From positions 1 to 37,446 of the forward strand of contig CANRJW010000011.1 of the NCBI GenBank assembly GCA_947631035.1: 37,446 nucleotides of DNA, given 5' to 3'. This DNA is from an uncultured Bacilli bacterium (GTDB taxonomy: Bacteria; Bacillota_I; Bacilli_A; RF39; UBA660). The notes below the pieces were generated by a model that ran no database searches, had not been told where the DNA came from, and saw nothing but the letters and a program-made list of their open reading frames with translations. Both the position numbers and the translations under genes were made by a program. Shown one piece after another: positions 22,580-29,941 of the stretch. Numbering within the stretch: position 1 is the first letter of the stretch; the number at the start of each line of letters is the position of its first letter.

Positions 22580-23983
22580 ATGGATAACAATGAAGATAAG
22601 TTAAATGATTATCAAGAGCAATATGATATCTTAGTAGAAGAGGAAAAAGAAAAAGAACGTAAAAAGTTTTTTTGGATTTTACTTTTTTGTTTGATTATAG
22701 TTTTATTATCAGTTTTTCTGGCAACGTATTCTTATTATAGAGTATATACAGGTGGAACTTATGAATTAAACGTTGATACTAATGGTGATGGTAAAGCTGA
22801 TTTAAATGTTGATATGAATAATGATGGTTTTTGTGATATCAATTGTGATACGAATAATGATAAAAAACCAGATACTAATTTAGATTATAATGGAGATTTG
22901 AAACCACATTTTGGATTAGATACGAATGGGGATGGCAAGCCAAACGATAATTTAGTTAATCAAGATACGAATAAAGATGGTATATGTGATTTGAATTGCG
23001 ATACGAATAATGATGGTTGGCCAGATACGAATTTAGATATGGATGGGGATGGTAAACCTGATTTAAATATCGATACGAACAATGATGGAGAGCCGGATTT
23101 AAACTTAGATACCGATAATAATGGCAAACCTGATTTGAATGTGGATACCAATGGCGATAGAAAATGCGATGTTAACTGTGATACCAACAATGATAAAAAA
23201 CCAGATACGGATTTAGATTATGGGGACGATTTGAAACCACACTTTAATTTAGATAAAAATCATGATGGTGAACCTGACGATAATTTATTAAATCAAGATA
23301 AAGATAATGATGGTAAGTGTGATTTAAATTGTGATACGAATAATGATGGCAGACCAGATACCAATTTAGATTTAGATGGCGATGGTATACCAGACGTAAA
23401 TATTGATACCGACCATGATGGTAAACCTGATTTAAACCTTGATACAGATAAAGATGGACAACCAGACTTAAATATCGATACGAATAATGATGGAGAGCCT
23501 GATTTGAATGTTGATACCAATGGGGATGGCATTTGTGATGTCAATTGTAATGGTAATAAATTCCCAACTTCTGATGGACCAATTATTCAAGTAGAAGCGG
23601 ACGAAGGTATTTTATATGTTAATTACATTAAAGGTGTTGATATTGAAAAAATGGATGTAGGTGCTTCTACAACGCAAACCTTTACAGTAGAAAATAAATC
23701 AAATTTTGTATTATACTTTAATGTTGATTGGATTGATGTTAAAAATGAACTTACTGTTCGAGAAGGACTTACTTATCAAGTTAAACGAGATGGTGTAAAC
23801 GTAACGGACGAATTACCAACTCCTGATAAAGATGGTCGAATGCTTTCTAGAATAATGATTGCTCCAAATACAATGTATACTTACGATATTACTTATACTT
23901 TCCATAATTTAAGTGATATTGACCAAACAATGGACCAAAATAAATTATTTAGTGCTAAAATACAAGCAGAAGCTATCCAATAA
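22580..23983 (+). CDS. Membrane-anchored protein with calcium-type Asp repeats, Cys pairs and TasA-like terminal domain
   Basis: 467 residues from ATG 22580 (AAGGAG at 22565-22570); earlier in-frame starts lie in the promoter. A charged cytoplasmic part (1-29), one membrane helix (about 30-51) ending in ATYSYYRVY, then residues ~65-325 are tandem 11-13-residue units of the form DTNGDGKPDLNVD, that is DxNxDGxxD, the ligand spacing of thrombospondin-3/EF-like calcium loops. At five places the unit is variant CDxNCD, giving regular Cys pairs (C-x3-C). A 111-residue super-repeat is visible at both protein and DNA level (333-base offset, for example 22858 and 23191). The last ~130 residues (IIQVEADEGILYVNYIKG on) form a TasA/camelysin-like beta domain with TFTVENKSNFVLYFNV. 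Calcium binding and rod-like folding are inferred. SipW-type peptidase follows. Confidence 0.75.
   Translation: MDNNEDKLNDYQEQYDILVEEEKEKERKKFFWILLFCLIIVLLSVFLATYSYYRVYTGGTYELNVDTNGDGKADLNVDMNNDGFCDINCDTNNDKKPDTNLDYNGDLKPHFGLDTNGDGKPNDNLVNQDTNKDGICDLNCDTNNDGWPDTNLDMDGDGKPDLNIDTNNDGEPDLNLDTDNNGKPDLNVDTNGDRKCDVNCDTNNDKKPDTDLDYGDDLKPHFNLDKNHDGEPDDNLLNQDKDNDGKCDLNCDTNNDGRPDTNLDLDGDGIPDVNIDTDHDGKPDLNLDTDKDGQPDLNIDTNNDGEPDLNVDTNGDGICDVNCNGNKFPTSDGPIIQVEADEGILYVNYIKGVDIEKMDVGASTTQTFTVENKSNFVLYFNVDWIDVKNELTVREGLTYQVKRDGVNVTDELPTPDKDGRMLSRIMIAPNTMYTYDITYTFHNLSDIDQTMDQNKLFSAKIQAEAIQ
22760..23560 (+). repeat. Coding tandem repeats with 333-base super-repeat
   Basis: The 33-39-base units encode the Asp/Asn-rich motif; matching stretches at 22858/23191 and 22946/23279 are 333 bases apart. 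Lies wholly in the gene at 22580. Confidence 0.85.
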
Positions 23984-23995
23984 TAAATATAAAGT

Positions 23996-24023
23996 AAAAC
24001 ATGTCCAATGGGCATGTTTTTAA
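23996..24023 (+). terminator. Intrinsic terminator after the calcium-repeat gene
   Basis: AAAACATGTCC (23996-24006) pairs with GGGCATGTTTT (24010-24020) with one G-U; T-rich tail. Confidence 0.7.
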
Positions 24024-24024
24024 C

Positions 24025-24053
24025 TTGTAATTTGTTCTGGACTAGATTATAAT
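24025..24053 (+). promoter_or_regulatory. Promoter of the SipW-like gene
   Basis: -35 TTGTAA (24025-24030), 17 bases, -10 TATAAT (24048-24053). Confidence 0.75.
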
Positions 24054-24079
24054 AAAAGAGAATAGAGAGGGCAATAAAT

Positions 24080-24931
24080 ATGAAACCAAGAGAAAATTAT
24101 AGCGGTTTTAAAGGTGTATTTAAGTTTATTGCGAATATTGTTTCGTGGACTGCTTTAGTATTATTAATTCTAATTGCTCTTTTTTTAGCTTATTATACTA
24201 TTAGTACACGTACAGGAAATAATGAAAATCCATTTATATCACTTTATACAATTGTTAGTGGTAGTATGGAGCCAAATATTAATGTTTATGATGTTGTTGT
24301 GGATAAAAGAGTGGATTCTCCAATAGAAATAAAACCGGGAGATGTTATAACGTTTACTTCAACAGCTACTTTGACAAGAGGGGTTATTATTACTCACCGT
24401 GTTGTAGATGTTATAGAGGAAGATGGAAAATATCTTTATAAAACAAAGGGCGATAATAACTTAAGTCCTGATTCTGCTCCTGCTGAATTTGATTATATTA
24501 TCGGTAAAGTTATCTTTCGTATTCCGGCCCTTGGTCGAATACAAAGCTTTATTGGAACGCAAGCCGGATGGTTGCTTGTTATTGTAATACCAGCATTATT
24601 TGTTATTATATCGGATATTTTAAAAATCTTTAAATTGACTGGGGTTAAGAACAAGATTGAGAAGATTGAAGAAAAAGATAAATTACAAAAACAAGAAAAA
24701 GCTGTCAAAGAAGAGAAGAGAAAAGAAGAAATTAAGAAACGTTTAAAACTAGAAAAAAATATTTATGAGTCTGAGCCAATCAAAGTTCATAAGGATACTA
24801 AAATTATTGTTAGTAAAAAGGCACCAACTAAGAAAACAGTAGTAGAAGATACAACTTTATCAAGAACAAATGCCCGTAAAAATAGCAATCACTCCACAAA
24901 AAATAAGAAAACTAAAAAGAAAAAGAAATAG
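24080..24931 (+). CDS. sipW: SipW-like (ER-type) signal peptidase I
   Basis: 283 residues, GAGAGG at 24065-24070 as ribosome site. Membrane helix (about 18-42), catalytic Ser in IVSGSMEPN (about 58-66), PGDVITF, then the His of ITHRVVDV in place of the Lys used by ordinary bacterial signal peptidases, then KTKGDNNLSPD, and a second helix (about 168-190). This Ser-His type, as in Bacillus SipW, processes TasA and TapA-like surface proteins. The ~85-residue C-terminal tail is cytoplasmic, very Lys-rich and ends KNKKTKKKKK; that extension is unusual. It lies among four candidate substrates (22580, 25016, 25625, 26508), each with a hydrophobic N-terminus followed by an S-Y/F-A or similar site. 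Confidence 0.9.
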   Translation: MKPRENYSGFKGVFKFIANIVSWTALVLLILIALFLAYYTISTRTGNNENPFISLYTIVSGSMEPNINVYDVVVDKRVDSPIEIKPGDVITFTSTATLTRGVIITHRVVDVIEEDGKYLYKTKGDNNLSPDSAPAEFDYIIGKVIFRIPALGRIQSFIGTQAGWLLVIVIPALFVIISDILKIFKLTGVKNKIEKIEEKDKLQKQEKAVKEEKRKEEIKKRLKLEKNIYESEPIKVHKDTKIIVSKKAPTKKTVVEDTTLSRTNARKNSNHSTKNKKTKKKKK

Positions 24932-24942
24932 GGTAAAAAACT

Positions 24943-24988
24943 AAAAAAATACAGTAAATTTGCATTATTGTATTTTTTTTGGTATAAT
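24943..24988 (+). promoter_or_regulatory. sipW terminator interlocked with the next promoter
   Basis: AAAAAAATACA (24943-24953) pairs with TGTATTTTTTT (24969-24979): a sipW terminator. The -35 TTGCAT (24960-24965) and -10 TATAAT (24983-24988) of the next gene use its loop and right arm as the 17-base spacer. Confidence 0.65.
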
Positions 24989-25015
24989 AGACCGCATATA
25001 AACGGGGGGTTTATA

Positions 25016-25561
25016 GTGAAAGCGGTAAAAGATATTAATAAAATGATTCTTATAAAAGGAATCGAAATTATGTTAACGATTGGCTTTATGTTTTTGGCAA
25101 CCAATTTATATAATAATGGAAAAACACAAGAAGTACTTCATTCTATTATGGCTTTTCAAAATGTAAGGCATACGACTTTAAATGTGCAAAATCAAATTGA
25201 TTATATGATGTTTCCTATGACAAATGAGAAAGCCATGGAAAAATTAGTACCTTGTACTTTATTAGTACATAATGATACTTATCAAAAAGAAAATTATACT
25301 TTAGTATTAAAAGTAAATAAGACTTCTATGACAGATTTATCTAGTTTAAATATCAGTGTGGATAACTCTATCTATTCTTTAAATGATTTAGAAAATGAAA
25401 CCATTAATGGAGAAACTATCTTTATATTAGATAGAAATACTATTGCTGGTGAAAGTAAGGAATATGATGTTAGAGTGTGGTTAAATACTTCCGCATCTAA
25501 TATACAAACAAATAATTTAACTCTTCATTTTGAACTTTTAAATGAAACTACAAATTTATAA
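25016..25561 (+). CDS. TasA-like membrane-anchored surface protein with a G6 ribosome site
   Basis: 181 residues from GTG 25016, reading MKAVKDINKMILIKG; the ribosome site is GGGGGG (25004-25009). The upstream in-frame ATG at 24968 lies over the promoter and is rejected. One N-terminal membrane helix (about 10-30) and an outer domain: a helical stretch, then YTLVLKVNKTSMTDLSSLNISV and a closing KEYDVRVWLNTSA..NLTLHFELLN, the usual last strands of TasA/camelysin-like proteins. It is less typical than the neighbours and lacks a clear S-Y-A site. Between sipW and the next TasA-like gene, it is probably part of the same surface assembly. Confidence 0.6.
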   Translation: MKAVKDINKMILIKGIEIMLTIGFMFLATNLYNNGKTQEVLHSIMAFQNVRHTTLNVQNQIDYMMFPMTNEKAMEKLVPCTLLVHNDTYQKENYTLVLKVNKTSMTDLSSLNISVDNSIYSLNDLENETINGETIFILDRNTIAGESKEYDVRVWLNTSASNIQTNNLTLHFELLNETTNL

Positions 25562-25578
25562 TTTTAAAGGGTTTAGAC

Positions 25579-25607
25579 TTGTAAATAGTTCGATATTTTG
25601 ATATGAT
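25579..25607 (+). promoter_or_regulatory. Promoter of the TasA-like gene at 25625
   Basis: -35 TTGTAA (25579-25584), 17 bases, -10 TATGAT (25602-25607), then GGTGAT. Confidence 0.65.
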
Positions 25608-25624
25608 TTACTTATGGTGATTAT

Positions 25625-26407
25625 ATGAACTATAAGAACGTATTTAAAAGAGAAACAAAGGTTGTTGCTATTGTTGTTATTGCTTTAACGCTTGTAGTTA
25701 TTGGGTCTAGTTATGCTTTATTTATGCAAGTTGATGATAATGACCAAAATCAAGTAGTAACTGCAGGTACTTTGACAATCGTTTATAAAAATGGTAATGA
25801 AGTAAATCCTTCTGCTAATGTAGAAGAAGATGGTACTACCTGTTTAACTCCGATGGGGGACGAAGATGGAAAAACGAATGGCTGTAATTTTCAATTAAGT
25901 ATTGAAAATAAAGGTACCTTACCAATGAAATTTGACTTATTAATTTATAATGGTAGTTCTACAACAGATTTAGTGAGCTATGATTACATAAAGTATCACT
26001 TGACTCAACGTGTTACCAATGCTGTTCCGGATAGTTCGTCTTTAAATGATTTGCAAGGAACAGAAGTCGAGAGTGCAAAAAAATTAAGTGAATTACAATC
26101 TCCCCAAAATCAGGAGGAAGAAAACAATAAAGATAAAAAAGTTTTAACAAGCGGTGTTATACAACCAAAACAAACTATAGAGTATACTTTGAAAATATGG
26201 ATTGACGACCAAGCGCCTGAAAGTATAATTAATAAACAAGTTGATTTACAACTAGACGTTGCTGGAACTGTCGACGAAGATAGTGCGAATAAAACTTCAG
26301 CAGACGAGGAACCAACTTCGGACGAAGAAGTAATTATGAATGGAGAATCTACTCCTGTTACTACTAAGGATACACAAGATTCTAAAGAAACAGAGACTCA
26401 AGAATAA
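25625..26407 (+). CDS. TasA/CalY-like fibre or matrix protein
   Basis: 260 residues. N-terminal basic stretch and helix (about 12-28) followed by GSSYALFMQVDDNDQNQVVTAG's signature: an S-Y-A site, then VTAGTLTIVYKNG, the beginning typical of TasA and camelysin. Then CNFQLSIENKGTLPMKFDLLIYN and, near the end, IEYTLKIWIDDQAPE..NKQVDLQLDVAGTV. The final ~45 residues are an acidic Thr/Ser/Asp/Glu tail. The Bacillus counterpart is cleaved by SipW and forms extracellular fibres. Own promoter; hairpin terminator just after the stop. Family call firm, fibre formation inferred. Confidence 0.8.
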   Translation: MNYKNVFKRETKVVAIVVIALTLVVIGSSYALFMQVDDNDQNQVVTAGTLTIVYKNGNEVNPSANVEEDGTTCLTPMGDEDGKTNGCNFQLSIENKGTLPMKFDLLIYNGSSTTDLVSYDYIKYHLTQRVTNAVPDSSSLNDLQGTEVESAKKLSELQSPQNQEEENNKDKKVLTSGVIQPKQTIEYTLKIWIDDQAPESIINKQVDLQLDVAGTVDEDSANKTSADEEPTSDEEVIMNGESTPVTTKDTQDSKETETQE

Positions 26408-26421
26408 TTATAATGTTCATT

Positions 26422-26445
26422 AAGAAGAGCAATCTTCTTTTTTTG
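26422..26445 (+). terminator. Intrinsic terminator after the TasA-like gene
   Basis: AAGAAGA (26422-26428) / TCTTCTT (26433-26439), loop GCAA, T-rich tail. Confidence 0.7.
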
Positions 26446-26450
26446 ATGTC

Positions 26451-26479
26451 TTGAAATTTATGGTGATTCATAGTAGAAT
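26451..26479 (+). promoter_or_regulatory. Promoter of the glycine-rich protein gene
   Basis: -35 TTGAAA (26451-26456), 17 bases, -10 TAGAAT (26474-26479). Confidence 0.7.
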
Positions 26480-26507
26480 TAGATTAAGATATGGAGGAGA
26501 AAGAGAA

Positions 26508-27838
26508 ATGAATAATTTCAAAAAGAACCTCCCAACCAAGGCAAATAGTCGTCTGGGGGGGGTCTATTAAATAATAGAAAACCAGAGGACTTAAAACGAT
26601 TTAATAAAAATAAGAAGCAAAAACAAATTATAATTGGAAGCATAATAGCAATAGTGTTGATAATTGGGGGTATAAGTTTATACCGAAGTTTTGCTATGTA
26701 TGAAGAAAAAGCAACATTTAATGTTTTAAAAGGAACCATACCCGAATTTTATAGTGATGTAACCTTTGCTTTAATAGTAGACGGAAAAGAACAAAAAGAT
26801 ATACCAAGCCAAGAAGAAGGAAACTATGCAGTAGAAGTGAAATGTGATAAAGGAAAAGGAATATGGAAACAAGAACTATGGGGATTAGAATTAACCGAAA
26901 TAAAAGAAAAGAAAGTAAGATGTAATATAAATTTTACGACTTTAACATCTAATAAAGAAATAGATTTTGATTATACCGGAAAAGAAGAGACCATCAGTTT
27001 ACCAAAAGGAAACTATAAATTAGAAGTATGGGGAGCCCAAGGTGGTGTTACATATGAAGAAATTAAGAACAAAGGTGGTCTTGGAGGTTATTCAGCAGGA
27101 ACTTATAACATTAAAGAAAATGAAATCCTTTATATAAATGTTGGAGGACAAGGAGAAAGTGGAACAGAGAAAGGAACGAGCGAAGGTCCAAAAATATATA
27201 AAGGTGGTTATAATGGTGGGGGTGATGCACAAGCTGGAGCGCAACATACAGTTTCTGGCGGAGGCGGAGCCACACATATTGCTTTAGTCTCAGGTTTGTT
27301 ATCTACCCTTAAATCAAACGAGGAGTCCATTTTAATTGTTGCTGGAGGTGGAGGAGGTAATGGTGTGAGTTATGGTAGTTTTGGTACTACTTTAGGTGGC
27401 TGTGGCGGAGGAATCGATGGTTCTTCGGGGGACAATCCGAACCCGGATGGAAACTTTATCGGGACCGGTGCTACCCAAACCAGCGGTGGGGCAGATGCTG
27501 CATCTGAGCGAGGTCGAGGAACTTTTGGTCAGGGAGGATTTGGTGTTCTCTTAACGGACAAAGGCTGTAATGTGCAACTAGGTTGTGGCGGTTCTGGCGG
27601 AGGCGGAGGCTTCTATGGCGGAGGTGGAAGTAGTCGTAATCACGCTGGAGGAGGCGGAGGTTCTGGCTACATTGGGAATAACCTTCTTACGGATAAGGCT
27701 ATGTACTGCTATAACTGTGAAACAAGCGAAGAACCTGATACAAAAACCAATACTACTACAGAAGTAAGTACCGAAGCCAAAAGCAACACACCAAAACAAG
27801 GAAATGGCTATGCTAAAATTACATACATAGGACAATAA
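26508..27838 (+). CDS. Glycine-rich surface protein, frame off at a G8 run (probable phase-variable gene)
   Basis: ATG 26508 has GGAGGAG eight bases ahead and a good promoter, and reads 20 codons into a G8 run (26555-26562) then stops at TAA in 26568-26570. With nine G (or six) the frame continues through LLNNRKPEDLKRFNKNKK and a membrane helix (IIIGSIIAIVLIIGGIS) to a ~440-residue protein; without it the part from about 26549 to 27838 is open but has no ribosome site of its own. After the helix an SFAMYEEKATFNVLKGTI segment resembles the SipW-substrate start, then a 90-residue domain, then a glycine-rich domain opening YTGKEETISLPKGNYKLEVWGAQGG, like the Gly-rich module in ALK-type receptors and bacterial surface proteins, with many GGGGG runs and a few Cys. 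GC is higher than nearby. Could be an assembly error instead of a real switch. Confidence 0.8.
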
Positions 27839-27850
27839 AGAAGGTTAAAT

Positions 27851-27879
27851 TTGCAAATGTGGGTTATTTCTTGTATAAT
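27851..27879 (+). promoter_or_regulatory. Promoter of ysxC
   Basis: -35 TTGCAA (27851-27856), 17 bases, -10 TATAAT (27874-27879). Confidence 0.7.
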
Positions 27880-27898
27880 ACCATCTAGGTGAATCTTA

Positions 27899-28474
27899 AT
27901 GGAAATCAAAAGTGTTGATTTGAAAAATATTGCAGTAAGACAGAGTCAATATCCTCAAGATATGAAATGTGAATTTTTATTAGTGGGAAGAAGTAATGTG
28001 GGAAAAAGTAGTTTTATTAATACTTTAATTGGTCGTAAGAACTTTGCCAGAACTAGTTCAAAACCAGGTAAAACGCAAACTCTTAATTTCTATTTAATTA
28101 ATGATTTGTTTTATTTAATCGATGTTCCGGGATATGGATATGCAAAAGTAGATAAAGGTACTAGTAAAAAAATGGGACTTATGATTGAAGATTACTTAAA
28201 AAATAGAGAACAATTGAAACATGTTTTTTTGCTAGTGGATTATCGTCATAAACCAACGGAAGACGATGTTTTGATGTATAATTTTTTAAAGTATTATAAT
28301 TTGAATATAACTATTATTGCGACAAAGTATGATAAAGTAACCAAAAATAATCGAGCAAAACAAGATAAATTGATTCGAGATACTTTAAAGATTGAGAGCG
28401 ATTTTATTCCTTTTTCAACAATTACTAAAAAGGGAAAAGAGGAAGTTTTTAGTATCATTGAAACATATTTATAA
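27899..28474 (+). CDS. ysxC: Ribosome-biogenesis GTP-binding protein YsxC/EngB
   Basis: 191 residues, AGGTGA ahead of ATG 27899. All GTPase motifs are seen: G1 GRSNVGKSS (about 29-37), the switch region TSSKPGKTQTLNFY (G2), G3 DVPGYGYAKV, G4 TKYDK and the G5-like STITKKG. EngB/YsxC is an essential cytoplasmic GTPase that helps late large-subunit assembly. Length is normal. Has its own promoter; secG follows with a separate one. Confidence 0.95.
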   Translation: MEIKSVDLKNIAVRQSQYPQDMKCEFLLVGRSNVGKSSFINTLIGRKNFARTSSKPGKTQTLNFYLINDLFYLIDVPGYGYAKVDKGTSKKMGLMIEDYLKNREQLKHVFLLVDYRHKPTEDDVLMYNFLKYYNLNITIIATKYDKVTKNNRAKQDKLIRDTLKIESDFIPFSTITKKGKEEVFSIIETYL

Positions 28475-28503
28475 TTGAAATTTTTTTCTAAGTATGATAA
28501 TAT
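28475..28503 (+). promoter_or_regulatory. secG promoter
   Basis: -35 TTGAAA (28475-28480), 17 bases, -10 TAATAT (28498-28503). Confidence 0.6.
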
Positions 28504-28529
28504 ACTTAAACGAATGGAAGTGTTTAAAA

Positions 28530-28748
28530 ATGTTAGAAACCATATTGTTAGTTGTATCCGTTTTATTAATTGCGATTGTTTTATTACAAAGTAATAAGGC
28601 AAGTGATTCTGCTCAAATTATTACGGGTGGAAATGAAAGTTTGTTTCAAAATACCAAAGAACGTGGAATTGAACTTGTGATTAGTCGTTTGACTTTATTT
28701 TTAGGAATTGTTTTCTTTATTATCTCTTTTGTTTTGTTTATAAAATAG
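28530..28748 (+). CDS. secG: Preprotein translocase subunit SecG
   Basis: 72 residues from ATG 28530 with GGAAGTG upstream; an earlier in-frame start at 28494 overlaps the -10. Two membrane helices (about 2-20 and 50-71) joined by a loop with the family pattern LLQSNKASDSAQIITGGNESLF. SecG assists SecYE in moving proteins across the membrane. The secG-rnr-smpB order is the one known from Bacillus; here two extra genes lie between secG and rnr. Confidence 0.92.
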   Translation: MLETILLVVSVLLIAIVLLQSNKASDSAQIITGGNESLFQNTKERGIELVISRLTLFLGIVFFIISFVLFIK

Positions 28749-28765
28749 TATTTTAAGGGTGTTTT

Positions 28766-29488
28766 ATGGTTAATTACGAATTAAATAGTCAGGACGAAAA
28801 TTTTAAAAAACGATTAATAGAATTGTTTAAAGGGATTATTTTATGCAACTATCCTATTGTTCAAAATAGATGGGAGAAAATGCATGCTAATCAAGAAAAT
28901 TATGATAAGAGATTAGATATTTCCATAGAATTTAGGGATAAAAAAGGAGAATATACGGATATTAGTATTGGAAATCATGTTCAAATATTGGTAAAAGGAT
29001 TCATTGATGTGGACACATTATATCAGTTATTAAATTTCTTAATTCAAGACCATGACGTGATAAAAGAATTTCATAAAAATGGACCATACATTTATTTAAG
29101 TAGTATTATCAATTATGAAAATAAACCGGATGGAATGCTATGTAATGAGATTAATGTGGCACTTGAATTTGCCCGCTTGAAAAGTAAAGGAAATTTTGTG
29201 GCTTCCTGTGAAGAAATGATTATAAAGCATTTTAAAAATAATATTTATTGGAAATCTTATTTTAAGGAAAATCAAAAAGAAGAAATGAAAGCGAATATAC
29301 AAGCTTTAACAGAAAAGGATGTCATGCAAATCAAACATACGATTTCCTTAATGAATATGGACGAAATCAAACATTTATTGCATAGTTTACCTTATGCGGA
29401 TTTTAGTAAAATTTATTCTGGATATCAAAATTTTGAAGAAGTTAGTGAATATGAAAGAACAAGAAGATTAACAAAAAGTAAAGGTTAA
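28766..29488 (+). CDS. Conserved hypothetical cytoplasmic protein
   Basis: 240 residues, GGGTG ahead of ATG 28766. No membrane helix or signal peptide. Largely helical and charged, with a compact early half (RWEKMHANQENYDKRLDIS) and a late helical stretch (EKDVMQIKHTISLMNMDEIKHLLHSL). No family signature that I recognise. It lies in the secG-rnr-smpB locus (17 bases after secG) and ends with a terminator, so it probably shares secG's transcript. It could be an RNA- or ribosome-related protein from context only. Confidence 0.6.
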   Translation: MVNYELNSQDENFKKRLIELFKGIILCNYPIVQNRWEKMHANQENYDKRLDISIEFRDKKGEYTDISIGNHVQILVKGFIDVDTLYQLLNFLIQDHDVIKEFHKNGPYIYLSSIINYENKPDGMLCNEINVALEFARLKSKGNFVASCEEMIIKHFKNNIYWKSYFKENQKEEMKANIQALTEKDVMQIKHTISLMNMDEIKHLLHSLPYADFSKIYSGYQNFEEVSEYERTRRLTKSKG

Positions 29489-29520
29489 AAAGTAAAGTAA
29501 AAATTGTTTACTTTTTTTTT
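29487..29520 (+). terminator. Intrinsic terminator after the hypothetical gene
   Basis: AAAAGTAAA and TTTACTTTT arms (about 29488-29496 and 29507-29515), then T run. Confidence 0.7.
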
Positions 29521-29556
29521 GCTATTTAATAGGGTATAATAGAATTGGTGAATGGT

Positions 29557-29937
29557 ATGAAAAGTAATAAGGGTTTTACTTTAGTTGAAATTATTGTTAC
29601 TATCGGAATTATGGCTTTAATTGGTATTGTCATTGCGAATAATATGACAGGACTCTTAAGTGAACAAAATGACGAAGAGTATGAAAGTTTTAAAAAGGAA
29701 TTAGAAAATAGTGCCTGTATTTATGTTGAAACTGATTGGAGTTTGGAAACAAGAAACAGTTGTAAAAGTAGCAATAATTGTACCATTACGGTCGATGAGT
29801 TAATCAAAAGTGGATTAATTGACGAAGAAACAAAAGACCCGAGTACGGGGGAAGCTATTTTGGAAAATAGTGAGAAATATAGTGTTACTATACGTTGGAA
29901 TGATGGCGTAAAAACATGTACAATAAAGGAATCGTGA
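29557..29937 (+). CDS. Type IV prepilin-like protein, isolated from assembly genes
   Basis: 126 residues from ATG 29557 (-10 TATAAT at 29535-29540). N-terminal MKSNKGFTLVEIIVTIGIM is the type III signal: a short basic leader, Gly, then Phe and Glu at +5, as cleaved and N-methylated by prepilin peptidase. The hydrophobic helix (about 8-28) leads into an outer domain with three Cys (NSACIYVE, NSCKSSNNC, VKTCTI). No pilin ATPase, platform or peptidase gene is in the window. The outer domain ending ELIKSGLIDEETKD resembles that of the minus-strand protein at 36752 (EMINLNLISEIKDED). The stop is five bases from the rnr start, so it is co-transcribed with rnr. Confidence 0.75.
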   Translation: MKSNKGFTLVEIIVTIGIMALIGIVIANNMTGLLSEQNDEEYESFKKELENSACIYVETDWSLETRNSCKSSNNCTITVDELIKSGLIDEETKDPSTGEAILENSEKYSVTIRWNDGVKTCTIKES

Positions 29938-29941
29938 TAAA

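Noticed and set aside
22760..23560. Regular repeats that could suggest a CRISPR array
   Set aside because: Units are coding, of 33-39 bases without distinct spacers, and stay in frame across the gene at 22580.
26654..27838. Glycine-rich gene starting from GTG 26654
   Set aside because: No ribosome site there and it would begin inside the membrane helix; the frame is better joined to ATG 26508 across the G8 run.
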